DNA from: DASZBX01 sp035943635
GTDB taxonomy: Bacteria; Actinomycetota; Actinomycetes; Streptomycetales; Catenulisporaceae
NCBI GenBank assembly: GCA_035943635.1
Contig: DASZBX010000081.1
Location: 4,059-68,058 of the forward strand
DNA length: 64,000 nt
Direction of reading: 5' to 3'
The notes under the pieces are model-generated. The model was not told where the DNA came from and made no database searches. It saw only the letters and a program-made list of their open reading frames with translations. This document shows positions 9,548 through 17,347 of the stretch, in pieces. Position 1 is the first letter of the stretch. The number at the start of each line of letters is the position of its first letter. A program made the position numbers and the translations under genes.

Positions 9548-9612
9548 GGTGATGAGTCCTGCCTTTCTCGTCATTGAGAACGTGGATATGCCTGCTGATT
9601 GCCGGCTACTGC

Positions 9613-11229
9613 TTAAGAACCCTGCTGGAACCCGCGGATCGCCCGTTCCAGCACGTCCTGTGCCTCCTCGCCCGGCGCGCTGTCGCCGAGCCAGGCGATG
9701 TGCTGGTCCGGCCGGACCAGGACCAGTCCGGCGCCGAAGAACTCGGCCAGCCCCAGCACCGGATCGTCCAGCACCGCCAGCGGAATGCCGGCGTGCTCGG
9801 CGTACTTCACAAACCCGGCCGCGTCCGCAGCCGCGCCGATCACGGTGAACTCCGGTCCGAGCCGGTCGAACAGGGACTCGCCGGGGGCCAGCCACTTGTG
9901 CGGCAACCGGTTCCCGCTCGCGGCCACCGGCAGGTAGTCCGACCCGTTCGTGGTCTGCTGCGCGGCGTTGCCGTCGTAGCCGAGGCCGAACACGAGCCCG
10001 TCGCTGTGGAACTCGATCCGCTTGGCCAGCTGGATCCCGTCCGCGACCGCCGGCCGGACCTGGTCGAACTCCTCGTCGGTGCCCATCAGAGCCGCCACCG
10101 CGAGCGCGGTCGGACCGGACTTGCCGTTCTCCCCGGCCGCCGCGACGAACAGTTCGGCGATCGGCCGCCGCTCGGACTCGTAGCTGTCCAGCAGCGCGTC
10201 CGGGGCCCAGCCGTGGAGCACCGCGGCCAGCTTCCAGCCCAGATTGATCGAGTCGCCGACCCCGGTGTTGTAGCCGTGGCCGCCCCACGGCGGATTCTGG
10301 TGGGCCGCGTCCCCGGCGATGAACAACCGACCGCGCCGATAGGAGCCGGCCACCAGGGTCCGCGAGTGCCACGGGTCGGTGGTGATGACCTCGATCGGGA
10401 TGTCGTCCCGGCCGAGCAGAGTGCGCACAGTCTCCTCAGGTCCGGTCCGCCGCGCGGGCGTACCGCCGGCCGGGTCGTCCGGACGCGCAGTGGAGATCGC
10501 CCACCAGGTGCCGGACAGGTCCAGCCGGCCGACGATGCCGGGCGCCGCGGGGTTGAGCACCCAGTATTGGATCGCGTCACCGATCGGGATCAGATTGCCG
10601 AGTTCGTCGGACTTGAAGGTGATGCTCACGTTCGGCCGGGGCAGACTCGACCCCTGGTACGCCACGCCCATCGCGGTGCGCACGACACTGCGCGGCCCGT
10701 CTGCTCCAATCACGTAATCGGCCGTGACCAGGCGCGTTTCACCGTCGGCGGCCTCGATCGTGACCAGCACCCGGTCGTCGCGCTCGTCGATCGCGACCGC
10801 CCGCCACCCGAACATCGCGGTCGAGTGCGGGGACCGGTCCAGCGCCTCGCGCATCGCCTCCTCGACGATCGGCTGGGCCACCTGCTGGCCCGGCTCCGCG
10901 GACAGGTCGTGGCCGGCCAGGGTCAGGCCGAGTGTGCCGGTCAGCCGGGTCACCTCCCGGCCGGTCACGGTCGTGCAGAACACGATGTCCTTGGACCAGT
11001 CGATCCCGATCGGCGCCCGCCGTCGCAGCTCGTCGGCGAAGGACCAGCGCCGGAACAGCTCCATCGTCCGGGCCGAGGTGGTCTTGGCCCGCGGCCGCAG
11101 GAAGGAGACCTGCTCGCGCGGCTCAACCAGCACCGACGCCACGCCGTGGTGGGCCAGCTCCATCGCCGCGGCCAGCCCGACCGGGCCGCCGCCGACGACC
11201 AGCACGCTGGTGCCGATCTCCTCGGTCAT
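9613..11229 (-). CDS. FAD-dependent aromatic-ring monooxygenase (phenol hydroxylase-like)
   Basis: A 538-aa group A flavoprotein monooxygenase using NAD(P)H and oxygen. The dinucleotide motif VVGGGPVGL lies at residues 11-19, the YVIGADGPRS motif that contacts FAD and NAD(P)H near residue 180, and the ribityl-binding LFIAGDAAHQNPPWGGHG near residue 305. The C-terminal thioredoxin-like region typical of PheA/TfdB-type enzymes follows. The ATG overlaps the stop of the NmrA remnant upstream by four bases, so its translation probably depends on that remnant. It is likely the entry enzyme of the catabolic operon; the aromatic substrate is not identifiable. Confidence 0.88.
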   Translation of the reverse strand: MTEEIGTSVLVVGGGPVGLAAAMELAHHGVASVLVEPREQVSFLRPRAKTTSARTMELFRRWSFADELRRRAPIGIDWSKDIVFCTTVTGREVTRLTGTLGLTLAGHDLSAEPGQQVAQPIVEEAMREALDRSPHSTAMFGWRAVAIDERDDRVLVTIEAADGETRLVTADYVIGADGPRSVVRTAMGVAYQGSSLPRPNVSITFKSDELGNLIPIGDAIQYWVLNPAAPGIVGRLDLSGTWWAISTARPDDPAGGTPARRTGPEETVRTLLGRDDIPIEVITTDPWHSRTLVAGSYRRGRLFIAGDAAHQNPPWGGHGYNTGVGDSINLGWKLAAVLHGWAPDALLDSYESERRPIAELFVAAAGENGKSGPTALAVAALMGTDEEFDQVRPAVADGIQLAKRIEFHSDGLVFGLGYDGNAAQQTTNGSDYLPVAASGNRLPHKWLAPGESLFDRLGPEFTVIGAAADAAGFVKYAEHAGIPLAVLDDPVLGLAEFFGAGLVLVRPDQHIAWLGDSAPGEEAQDVLERAIRGFQQGS

Positions 11230-11471
11230 GCGGCTCCGATCAGGGCCGGCGACTCGGCGCGGCGCTCGCGCAGGTAGTCCTCCACCGTGCGCGGGGACCG
11301 ACTGAGCACCCGCTCGACGTCGCCGGTGACGAACTCGGACTTCGCGTCCCGGAACAACTGGTACATCTCCTCGAACTGCTGCGCCTCCCACGGCGCCATG
11401 CCGCGGCCGAGCAGCGCACGCACCACGTGCGGACCACCGTTGCCAGTCGCGCCCAGCAGGAGCACGGTCAT
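11226..11471 (-). pseudogene. NmrA-like gene reduced to 81 codons by an in-frame internal deletion
   Basis: The first 24 residues are an intact NmrA nucleotide-binding start (MTVLLLGATGNGGPHVVRAL). They run straight into a C-terminal NmrA tail (QFEEMYQLFRDAKSEF, then VEDYLRER). The 200 or so residues that normally separate these parts are absent, yet the frame is kept. The product cannot form a complete Rossmann domain. Its stop overlaps the monooxygenase start (ATGA), so the remnant may survive because it feeds ribosomes to the next gene. It is the first gene of the operon. Confidence 0.78.
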
Positions 11472-11604
11472 ACTGCGAACTCCGTCACCATGGCAGCGGC
11501 GGGGATGTCGTTCATGGGGCTCCTTCAGTCCAGGACCAGACCAGTCGGCCACCGACGGGCCCGCGGCCGCCACGCACCGGTCGGCGACCTCGAGAGGTCC
11601 GAGC

Positions 11605-11624
11605 AGTAGCGCTAGGATATATTC
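11605..11624. promoter_or_regulatory. Candidate GntR operator, site 1
   Basis: The plus strand reads CGCTAGGATATATTC inside this segment, in a 470-base gap between divergent operons. The same core, CGCTA followed two or three bases later by an ATATATT-like run, recurs at 11798-11817 and right at the start of the GntR gene. The AT-rich core stands out from the GC-rich surroundings. Assignment to the GntR protein rests on shared position, not on a known motif. Confidence 0.45.
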
Positions 11625-11797
11625 TTGCAACATGAACGATCGCATAGGCCGCGATCGAACACAACATTCCTCGGGCATCTTTGCGAAGAGTCCCTCCGAA
11701 CAGCACCTGAGGTGGTTGTGTATCCCCGACCGCCACGCGCCCCGCACCCACCGGACGCGACCCTTGTGCCGGGCCACACCATATGCAATCCTCAAAT

Positions 11798-11817
11798 AAT
11801 ATATTGTAGCGATTACT
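11798..11817. promoter_or_regulatory. Candidate GntR operator, site 2
   Basis: The minus strand reads CGCTACAATATATTAT here, 124 bases before the FAH gene start, on the opposite strand to site 1. The two sites bracket the centre of the divergent promoter region. AATATATT is itself palindromic and could also be part of a -10 region. No other gene is visible in the 11472-11893 gap. Confidence 0.45.
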
Positions 11818-11893
11818 CGACCGGTGAGCTCAGCCTCGCTCAAACTGGACCACCTCAGCCATCCCCTGCCCCACTTCACCCAGGAGCCCGTCC

Positions 11894-11944
11894 ATGAACG
11901 CGACCGCCAGACTGTCCCCGACCGACCGCAGGCGCGTCCGATGA
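11894..11944 (+). CDS. Possible 16-codon leader peptide coupled to the FAH gene
   Basis: A short frame (MNATARLSPTDRRRVR) has an ATG preceded by CAGGAG at good distance. Its TGA overlaps the ATG of the FAH gene in the sequence ATGA. The FAH start itself has only a weak ribosome site, so translation may be delivered through this leader. Alternatively it is the stub of a lost gene. There is no run of one amino acid to suggest classical attenuation. Confidence 0.35.
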   Translation: MNATARLSPTDRRRVR

Positions 11945-12804
11945 GGCTCGCGAACGTCGCCGGCCGCCTGGTCACGCAGGAGAACGGCCGCCTGGTCGAC
12001 GTGGCGACCGCGAGCGCGGGCCGCTTCGGCCCCGACCCGCAGTCCGTCTACGCCCGCTGGGCCGAGTTCACCGACTGGGCCCGCCAACGCCCCGCGCCCG
12101 GTCCGATCCTGCACACCCCGGTCGCCTGCGGCCCGCCGGTCCCGAGGCCGCCGCAGTCCATTGGCATCGGCGTGAACTACGCCGACCACGCAGGCGAGGC
12201 CGGTTTCGACCTGCCCGAACGCCCGGTCGTCTTCCCCAAGTTCAGCTCCTGCATCGCCGGGGACAGCGATGTGCTGACGCTGCCGTCCGCGGCGATCGAC
12301 TGGGAGGTCGAGCTCGTCGTCGTGATCGGCCGAACCGCGGTGGACGTGCCCGAAGCAGACGCGTGGCACTACGTCGCAGGCCTGACCATCGGCCAGGACA
12401 TCAGCGACCGCGCCCTCCAGTTCGCCGATGCCCCACCCGCGCAGTTCGGCATGGGCAAGTCCCTACGCGGCTTCGGCCCGATCGGCCCCTGGCTGGTGAC
12501 CACCGACGAACTGTCCGACCCGGACGACCTGGAAATCTCCTGCCTGCTCAACGGCGAGGTCGTCCAGCACTCGCGCACCAAGCACCTGATCTTCGACGTC
12601 TCCGCGCTGGTGTCCTACCTCTCCAACCACCTGCGCTTGGAGCCGGGAGACGTCTTGTTCACCGGCACCCCGGCCGGCGTCGGCTTCAGCCGCACCCCGG
12701 CGGTCTACCTGAAACCGGGCGACCAACTGGTCAGCCGGATCGAAGGCCTCGGCGAACTGGTCACCCGCATCGGCGGCACCGCCAAGACCGGGAACGAAGC
12801 ATGA
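11941..12804 (+). CDS. Fumarylacetoacetate hydrolase-family protein
   Basis: A 287-aa soluble enzyme of the FAH fold, which hydrolyses or decarboxylates 2-keto/2-hydroxymuconate-type ring-cleavage products with Mg2+. The family blocks are visible: GIGVNYADHAGE, the metal ligands in DWEVELVVVIG, GQDISDRALQ, GKSLRGFGPIGPW and GDVLFTGTPAGVG. I used the ATG at 11941, where similarity begins. It diverges from the monooxygenase operon and overlaps the HIT gene by four bases. With the monooxygenase and hydrolase it supports a route of aromatic-ring hydroxylation, cleavage and hydrolysis. Confidence 0.9.
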   Translation: MRLANVAGRLVTQENGRLVDVATASAGRFGPDPQSVYARWAEFTDWARQRPAPGPILHTPVACGPPVPRPPQSIGIGVNYADHAGEAGFDLPERPVVFPKFSSCIAGDSDVLTLPSAAIDWEVELVVVIGRTAVDVPEADAWHYVAGLTIGQDISDRALQFADAPPAQFGMGKSLRGFGPIGPWLVTTDELSDPDDLEISCLLNGEVVQHSRTKHLIFDVSALVSYLSNHLRLEPGDVLFTGTPAGVGFSRTPAVYLKPGDQLVSRIEGLGELVTRIGGTAKTGNEA

Positions 12805-13274
12805 CCACAGACGATCCCGCCTGCGTCCCCTGCCAGTCCGAGAACGAGCAAGACGCCGCCGTGGTGTTCCGCGACGACCTGTGGGCGTGCGAAGTCGTCC
12901 CCGGCTACGACGTCCCGGGCTGGCTCGTCTTGCGGGTCCGCCGACACGCCCTGAACATCGGCGGCCTTTCCGACCCCGAACTAGCCACCTACGCTCGCCG
13001 CCTGCGCGACGTCGTGGGCGCTGTAGCCGAGGTGACCGGCGCCCCGGCCACCTACATGCTGGTTTTCGGCGAGGCCAACCCGCACTTCCACTCCCTGATC
13101 GCCCCGCGCGGCCACGACGTCCCCCCGGAAGCCCGACTGGGCCGCATCCTGGACCAACGAGAGCACAAGATCGACCGCAAGGCGTCGCTGGCGCTGGTCC
13201 CGCAGGTAGCAGAGGCCTACGCTCGCCGCGCCGCACAGACGGAGCCGATGCTGAAACTGGAACTCGGCGCCTGA
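12801..13274 (+). CDS. HIT-family hydrolase-like protein with an incomplete His triad
   Basis: A 157-aa protein that starts with a CPxC-like pair (CVPC), often zinc-binding in HIT proteins, and ends in a HIT-like core. The active-site stretch reads NPHFHSLIAPR. The usual motif is His-x-His-x-His, but here the third His position is Leu. It may thus be a variant nucleotide hydrolase or a non-catalytic member. Its start overlaps the FAH stop (ATGA), so both are made together. Its link to ring degradation is unexplained. Confidence 0.78.
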   Translation: MTTDDPACVPCQSENEQDAAVVFRDDLWACEVVPGYDVPGWLVLRVRRHALNIGGLSDPELATYARRLRDVVGAVAEVTGAPATYMLVFGEANPHFHSLIAPRGHDVPPEARLGRILDQREHKIDRKASLALVPQVAEAYARRAAQTEPMLKLELGA

Positions 13275-13420
13275 CGGCAATCGCACAAGTGCAAGACGCC
13301 AGCACCCGGCCGGCGAACGTAGCCCGCCTCCTCAATAGCACCGCACCACACCACACCGCGCCGGCCACCCACACCCGCACCCGCACGCCGCCAACACATG
13401 CCTCCCCTCCCCCACCGATC

Positions 13421-13690
13421 GCGCGCTTTTCCAGGGCCCACGCGGCCCCCGCCGCACAACTCTCCCGTCGGTTTCGGATCCTCGGTGGCCCTGGCGGAGC
13501 TTAGAAGGGCGTATCGGGCAGGTCCTGTCAACTCCCGAACCCGGCCCACAACCCCGCCGCAACCAGACCACCCACGTAACCCACAACGCCAGCCGAACCC
13601 GGCCTACGGGCCATTGGATCCTTGGGGGTTCCGGGCCCGCCGGAGGCACAGCAGTAACCACACGCCAACACGGCGACGCACCCCCCTCCA
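13421..13690. repeat. Dispersed intergenic repeat, copy 1 (long form)
   Basis: This stretch lies between the convergent HIT and GntR genes and shares three blocks, in the same order, with 49935-50112. The blocks are GCGCGCNTTTCC, GGATCCTCGGTGGCCC (one base differing) with CGTCGG before it, and GGATCCTTGG followed by GGCCCGCCGGAG and CACACGCCAAC. Copy 1 carries about 77 extra bases after the second block. It has no clear terminal inverted repeats and no convincing reading frame. Its nature is unknown. The rest of the 13275-13710 gap is C/A-rich sequence without a gene. Confidence 0.7.
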
Positions 13691-13710
13691 ACCTCCCCAA
13701 GCCCCCAGCC

Positions 13711-14433
13711 TCACTCCCCAGCAGGCAACATGGCCATCCACTCAAGGCAAGCCAACTCGTGCTCCGCCAAATGCTCATTCACCGCAAGCTTCAAATCCGC
13801 AGGAGACCCAGACCGAGCAGCATCGAGCAACAACCGATGCGCGATCTCCCGCCTCCTGCGCTCCCCAGAATCAACCTGATACGTCTCGAAAACCACCCGC
13901 GTATACCGATCACACGCATGCCACAACTGCTCCAACAACCGCAGATCCCACTCAGTCAGCGCAGGCCGCAGCAACGCAAGATGAAACTGCTTGTGAATCT
14001 CCCACAACTCATCCGAATCAGTGTCCGCATGCGTGTATTCCCGCAGCAACTGCTCGGCCTCATCAAGATCGGCACTGGTCAGCCCCAGACAAGCCCGAGC
14101 CGCCAAGTCACACTCGATCAACTTCCGCAGCCGATAGATCGACCGCAGCTCATCACGATCAAGCGGGTTCACGATGGCACTACGCCCCGGCCGCAGCGTG
14201 ATCAGCCCCTGCGTCTCCAGCCGCCGCAACGCCTCCCGCACGGGAATGTGACTGACGCCGAGCTGGCTGCTGATATCCGCGATCGAAAAGCTCGACCCAG
14301 CCTTCAGCGTGCCGTTCAACACCCCCCGCCGAATCTCGGCCGTCACCCGGTCCACAGCCGAGTTCGGACCCACAACCGAGCGCAGCCCGGACCGAGCGCC
14401 CGAGGGATCTCCCACCGAAGTTTCAGTTGCCAC
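13711..14433 (-). CDS. GntR/FCD-family transcriptional regulator
   Basis: A 240-aa repressor of the FadR subgroup. The winged helix (residues about 30-95) includes the recognition segment GVSHIPVREALRRLETQGL. The helical FCD ligand domain follows, with likely metal ligands in LWEIHKQFHLAL and NEHLAEHEL. It begins with GTG at 14433 and has no ribosome site. A candidate operator sits directly before the start, which suggests a leaderless, self-controlled transcript. The same site type in the promoter of the divergent monooxygenase/FAH operons makes it their likely regulator. Confidence 0.86.
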   Translation of the reverse strand: MATETSVGDPSGARSGLRSVVGPNSAVDRVTAEIRRGVLNGTLKAGSSFSIADISSQLGVSHIPVREALRRLETQGLITLRPGRSAIVNPLDRDELRSIYRLRKLIECDLAARACLGLTSADLDEAEQLLREYTHADTDSDELWEIHKQFHLALLRPALTEWDLRLLEQLWHACDRYTRVVFETYQVDSGERRRREIAHRLLLDAARSGSPADLKLAVNEHLAEHELACLEWMAMLPAGE

Positions 14434-14449
14434 GAAATATAGAGTAGCG
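14434..14449. promoter_or_regulatory. Candidate GntR operator, site 3 (autoregulation)
   Basis: The minus strand reads CGCTACTCTATATTTC immediately before the GTG of the GntR gene. It matches the core of sites 1 and 2. The rest of the gap to 14810 has no gene. A dyad GAACT-N13-AGTTC at 14733-14755, around another ATATATT run, lies upstream of merR. Confidence 0.45.
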
Positions 14450-14732
14450 CATCGCCCACTTGACGGCAGTCGCCCCTGCCCCGCCTCCTGACAAGACCGC
14501 GCACAACCCGCTCCGCGTGCACAGATCTTCTCGGGCGCCTACCCCCAGCCCCCGCCCCCAGAGTCCAGCGCTCCAACGACATCGGCATCTTTCGTATATT
14601 CCAAGTATCCATTCCACCCGCTTTCCGCTCACCCCGGATCCCGCTCTCTCATCTGCCTGTACACACTATTTGCACAGGTAAACCCCATGCCCGACACCCC
14701 AACCAAGCTTCAAATTAGCTTCCAGCTCCGAG

Positions 14733-14755
14733 GAACTATCATATATTTTAAGTTC
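14733..14755. promoter_or_regulatory. Dyad upstream of the MerR gene
   Basis: GAACT and AGTTC flank a 13-base AT-rich spacer, 56 bases before the MerR start. MerR proteins bind dyads within their promoters, so this could be its own operator. The spacer also contains CTATCATATATT, resembling the GntR-type sites nearby, so the assignment is open. Confidence 0.35.
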
Positions 14756-14810
14756 GCCGGTCAAGCCCTCCCAAAGAGCCCCTCAAAGCAAGGACTACCC
14801 TGGTTGACTG

Positions 14811-15260
14811 ATGCTCATGGAAGACGCCTATCTGACGATCGGTGAGGCCGCCGCCCGGTTCAGACTGGCGGCCTCGACTCTGCGCTACTGGGAACAGCGC
14901 GGCATCCTGCTACCAGCCGAAATTAGTACTTCACGACGGTTGTACGGACCGCAGGAGATGCATCGAATCGCACAGATTCAGATCTGGCAAGACATCGGGC
15001 TGACGAGCCTGAACGAGATCGCCGGGCTGCTGGCTGGACTCACCGACGGATACTGGCGTAACGCCGTACAGGGCCGGATCGAGGAAATCGACGAGCAGAT
15101 CGAGCGGCTCACCACAGCAAAAACCTATCTCGGTCACTACCTGGCCTGCCCGCAGGATCGTCCCGCGAAGGACTGCCCGCTACTACGCCGCGAGGTCGAA
15201 GAATACATCGACCGACAAACAAGCCGTACACATAGCCCCCACGACGCCTGCGAACACTGA
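14811..15260 (+). CDS. MerR-family transcriptional regulator
   Basis: A 149-aa regulator. Residues about 7-75 form the MerR winged helix (LTIGEAAARFRLAASTLRYW, then RRLYGPQEMHRI). A dimerising coiled coil follows (IEEIDEQIERLTTAKTYLGH), with a short C-terminal region holding Cys residues (YLACPQ, CPLL and a final Cys). The Cys are not arranged as a standard metal site, so the inducer is unknown. ATG codons occur at 14811 and 14817; the former is used here. It has no transporter partner nearby. Confidence 0.87.
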   Translation: MLMEDAYLTIGEAAARFRLAASTLRYWEQRGILLPAEISTSRRLYGPQEMHRIAQIQIWQDIGLTSLNEIAGLLAGLTDGYWRNAVQGRIEEIDEQIERLTTAKTYLGHYLACPQDRPAKDCPLLRREVEEYIDRQTSRTHSPHDACEH

Positions 15261-15730
15261 CACAATGCCCCCTTCCGGGCTCCGCCCAGCGTCACGTCAA
15301 GGACGTCCCACAGCCGCTACCACTGACCGTTCCGCCCCGCTCCCGACCAAAATTCGAAAAATATTTCCGACCTGCCTGTAGCTTTTCACCCCCTCCGCGC
15401 GTGGATAAGAGTAACCGGTCGTTCACAGGGTGCCAGCAGACACCCCCGCCCGGCCTCCGACCAGAAAGGCGCGATGTGTCCAGTTCACAAACCCGGGCCA
15501 CTGCTGAACCCGCCGACCACCATGCCCAACGTCACCTTGTGGTACAGGACGAGTCCGACTCCGGATGGCCCTGTTCCGTCAACGGTTCCCTCCACAACTC
15601 CCGCAGCCGCTCCTCCCGCGGCCAAGAAACTCCGCGAGGCCAGCCACCCAACCTACGCACCCACGCGAACGCGCACGCGCACGCGCACGCGCACGCCCAA
15701 CACAATGGCCAAACCGGCCCCAAGTCCACC
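15261..15730. other. Gene-free gap with a GCGCAC hexamer repeat
   Basis: I see no supported gene between merR and the next regulator. At 15665-15697 a GCGCAC unit is repeated four times perfectly with degenerate flanks. Alternating purine-pyrimidine tracts like this can adopt left-handed DNA. The rest is proline-codon-rich sequence open in several frames but with no start or ribosome site that I trust. Confidence 0.5.
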
Positions 15731-16885
15731 TCACAACGCCCCGGCACGCACCGCGAAGGCGACCGCGTGGGTGCGATTGCGCAGCTTGAGCCGGGTCAGC
15801 ACGCCATGGATGATGTTCTTGACCGTACGCTCGGAATAGTTCAACCGCTGCGCTATCTCGCCGGTACTCAACCCGTCGGCCAGCAGCCCGAGCACGTCCA
15901 CCTCACGGGTCTCAAGCCCGGACGGGGTCAGCCCATTGGGTTCCAGGACGTCCTGGCGCACGGCGCGCAGCTGAGCGACAAGCCAGCCGAGCGCAATGCC
16001 CGGCATCTCCAGCCGGCCTTCATGCACGCCCACAATCGCCCGCACGATCCGATCGAAATCCGCCTCGCGACGCGGGATGACGCTGACCAGGCCGCTGGTG
16101 ATCGCACGCAACAGGTGCCGTTCACGCACGCCGTCGCCGACCAACACGAACCGCGCCTCCCGGCCGGCCGAGCCGTCGGCGACCCGTTCCATCAGATCAA
16201 GGGTGTCGTCGGTGATCCGGTCGACCAGGATGAGCACAACCTCTGCCTCGGCCACCCGGTCATTGCCCAGGACACACACCTCGAACCGAGTACGCAGATG
16301 GGCGACGGCACCCTGGCCGGTCAGTGGATCACCGGCCAGGACCGCGACCGAGACTGGGCGTACCACCACACCATCCCGCAACGGCACTCGGCCACGCAGA
16401 GAGTTGCGCGACTGAGCCTCTGGCGCAGACTCAGAGTTCGACCTCAGCGGCTGGGACCGGTTCTTGGCCTGAACCTGAACCTGATTCAGCGCCTGAACAA
16501 GACTCCGGGACTGAACCAGACCTTGGACCGAAGCCGAACTCTGATCCTCACCGTAGCGCTGGCTTTGGGCCGGCTTCGAGCTCCGAACCTGGCTCCGAGC
16601 CGGAGCCGAGTTCCGCACCTGACTTTGGGCCGGATCCAAATTCCGCACCTGGCTTCGAGTCGGGCTCGAGCTCTGTCCCCGGCTCCGGCTCGAACTCGAG
16701 TTCTGGTTCAGATCGCGATCCGGGATCGGATCCAGATTCAGGGTCGGATCCGGATCCGGAGTCTGATCCAGATTCAGGGTCGGATCCGAATTCGGGATCG
16801 CATCCGACGCAACGGGCGCCGGGACGGCGGCGGGCTCGGACTGGGCGGGAGTCGGTCGGCGGGTGGTGGAGTACGTGTCGAGCAC
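15731..16885 (-). CDS. LuxR-type response-regulator-like protein with a repetitive N-terminal extension
   Basis: A 384-aa protein. The C-terminal 65 residues are a LuxR HTH (LETREVDVLGLLADGLSTGE, then YSERTVKNIIHGVLTRLKL). Residues about 180-300 look like a receiver fold without a clear phospho-acceptor Asp. The first 150 or so residues are low-complexity: DPTLNLD-type units, then QVRN..PAQS-type units. The GTG at 16885 has a strong AAGGAG site eight bases away, so the extension appears to be translated. A core protein of about 230 aa starting near VSVAVLAGDPL would be normal for the family. Confidence 0.75.
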   Translation of the reverse strand: MLDTYSTTRRPTPAQSEPAAVPAPVASDAIPNSDPTLNLDQTPDPDPTLNLDPIPDRDLNQNSSSSRSRGQSSSPTRSQVRNLDPAQSQVRNSAPARSQVRSSKPAQSQRYGEDQSSASVQGLVQSRSLVQALNQVQVQAKNRSQPLRSNSESAPEAQSRNSLRGRVPLRDGVVVRPVSVAVLAGDPLTGQGAVAHLRTRFEVCVLGNDRVAEAEVVLILVDRITDDTLDLMERVADGSAGREARFVLVGDGVRERHLLRAITSGLVSVIPRREADFDRIVRAIVGVHEGRLEMPGIALGWLVAQLRAVRQDVLEPNGLTPSGLETREVDVLGLLADGLSTGEIAQRLNYSERTVKNIIHGVLTRLKLRNRTHAVAFAVRAGAL

Positions 16886-17240
16886 GGCGATCCGCTCCTT
16901 GCGCGGCCCGCGCTGGCTGGTTCGGTCGGCGGAGCACCCCCGGCCGCGGGCCGCGGCGAGCCGGGAACTACCTCAGCCATCCTGGGACGCCACAACCGCA
17001 CGAGACATCAGCGAGGATGCGTAGGCTTTGCCGCCCTGGAGCATATGCGCAGGTGGAGAGCCCACCGCAGACTCAAGACACGGTCAAGGCTCTACCAAGG
17101 TACGTCGAAGGTCCAGCCCTGGCCGGTCGGCGCAGCCCACCCGAACGTCGCGGGCGCAGACTATGCAGGCAGCACGGACTACAGAACTGCTCGGGTTATG
17201 CGGCTTACTCGGAATACACAATCCACCCGTCCCACGCAGA

Positions 17241-17317
17241 CCGCGCCGCGCGCTTGGCAACGGCCTGGACCACCTCAGTCCGAGAGCCAGGCCAAAACTT
17301 GCCCAGAAAGCTCAACG
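17241..17317 (-). pseudogene. Degenerate duplicate of a LuxR HTH tail
   Basis: In one minus-strand frame this segment reads LGKFWPGSRTEVVQAVAKRA. The end of the neighbouring LAL gene reads LGKLQLGSRIEVVRAVAERS. At DNA level it aligns with 17367-17441 at roughly three bases in four. It begins 31 bases past that gene's stop codon. It is a leftover of a tandem duplication or of a lost third regulator. The rest of the 16886-17347 gap holds no gene that I can support. Confidence 0.6.
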
Positions 17318-17347
17318 CCCAGGCTCGGATCGCACAGCCTGTCGACC

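Noticed and set aside
13421..13690. Riboswitch interpretation of the two-copy repeat (cobalamin, glycine and c-di-AMP types considered).
   Set aside because: I could not match any class consensus, and copy 1 lies 3' of both neighbouring genes, where a riboswitch would be pointless.
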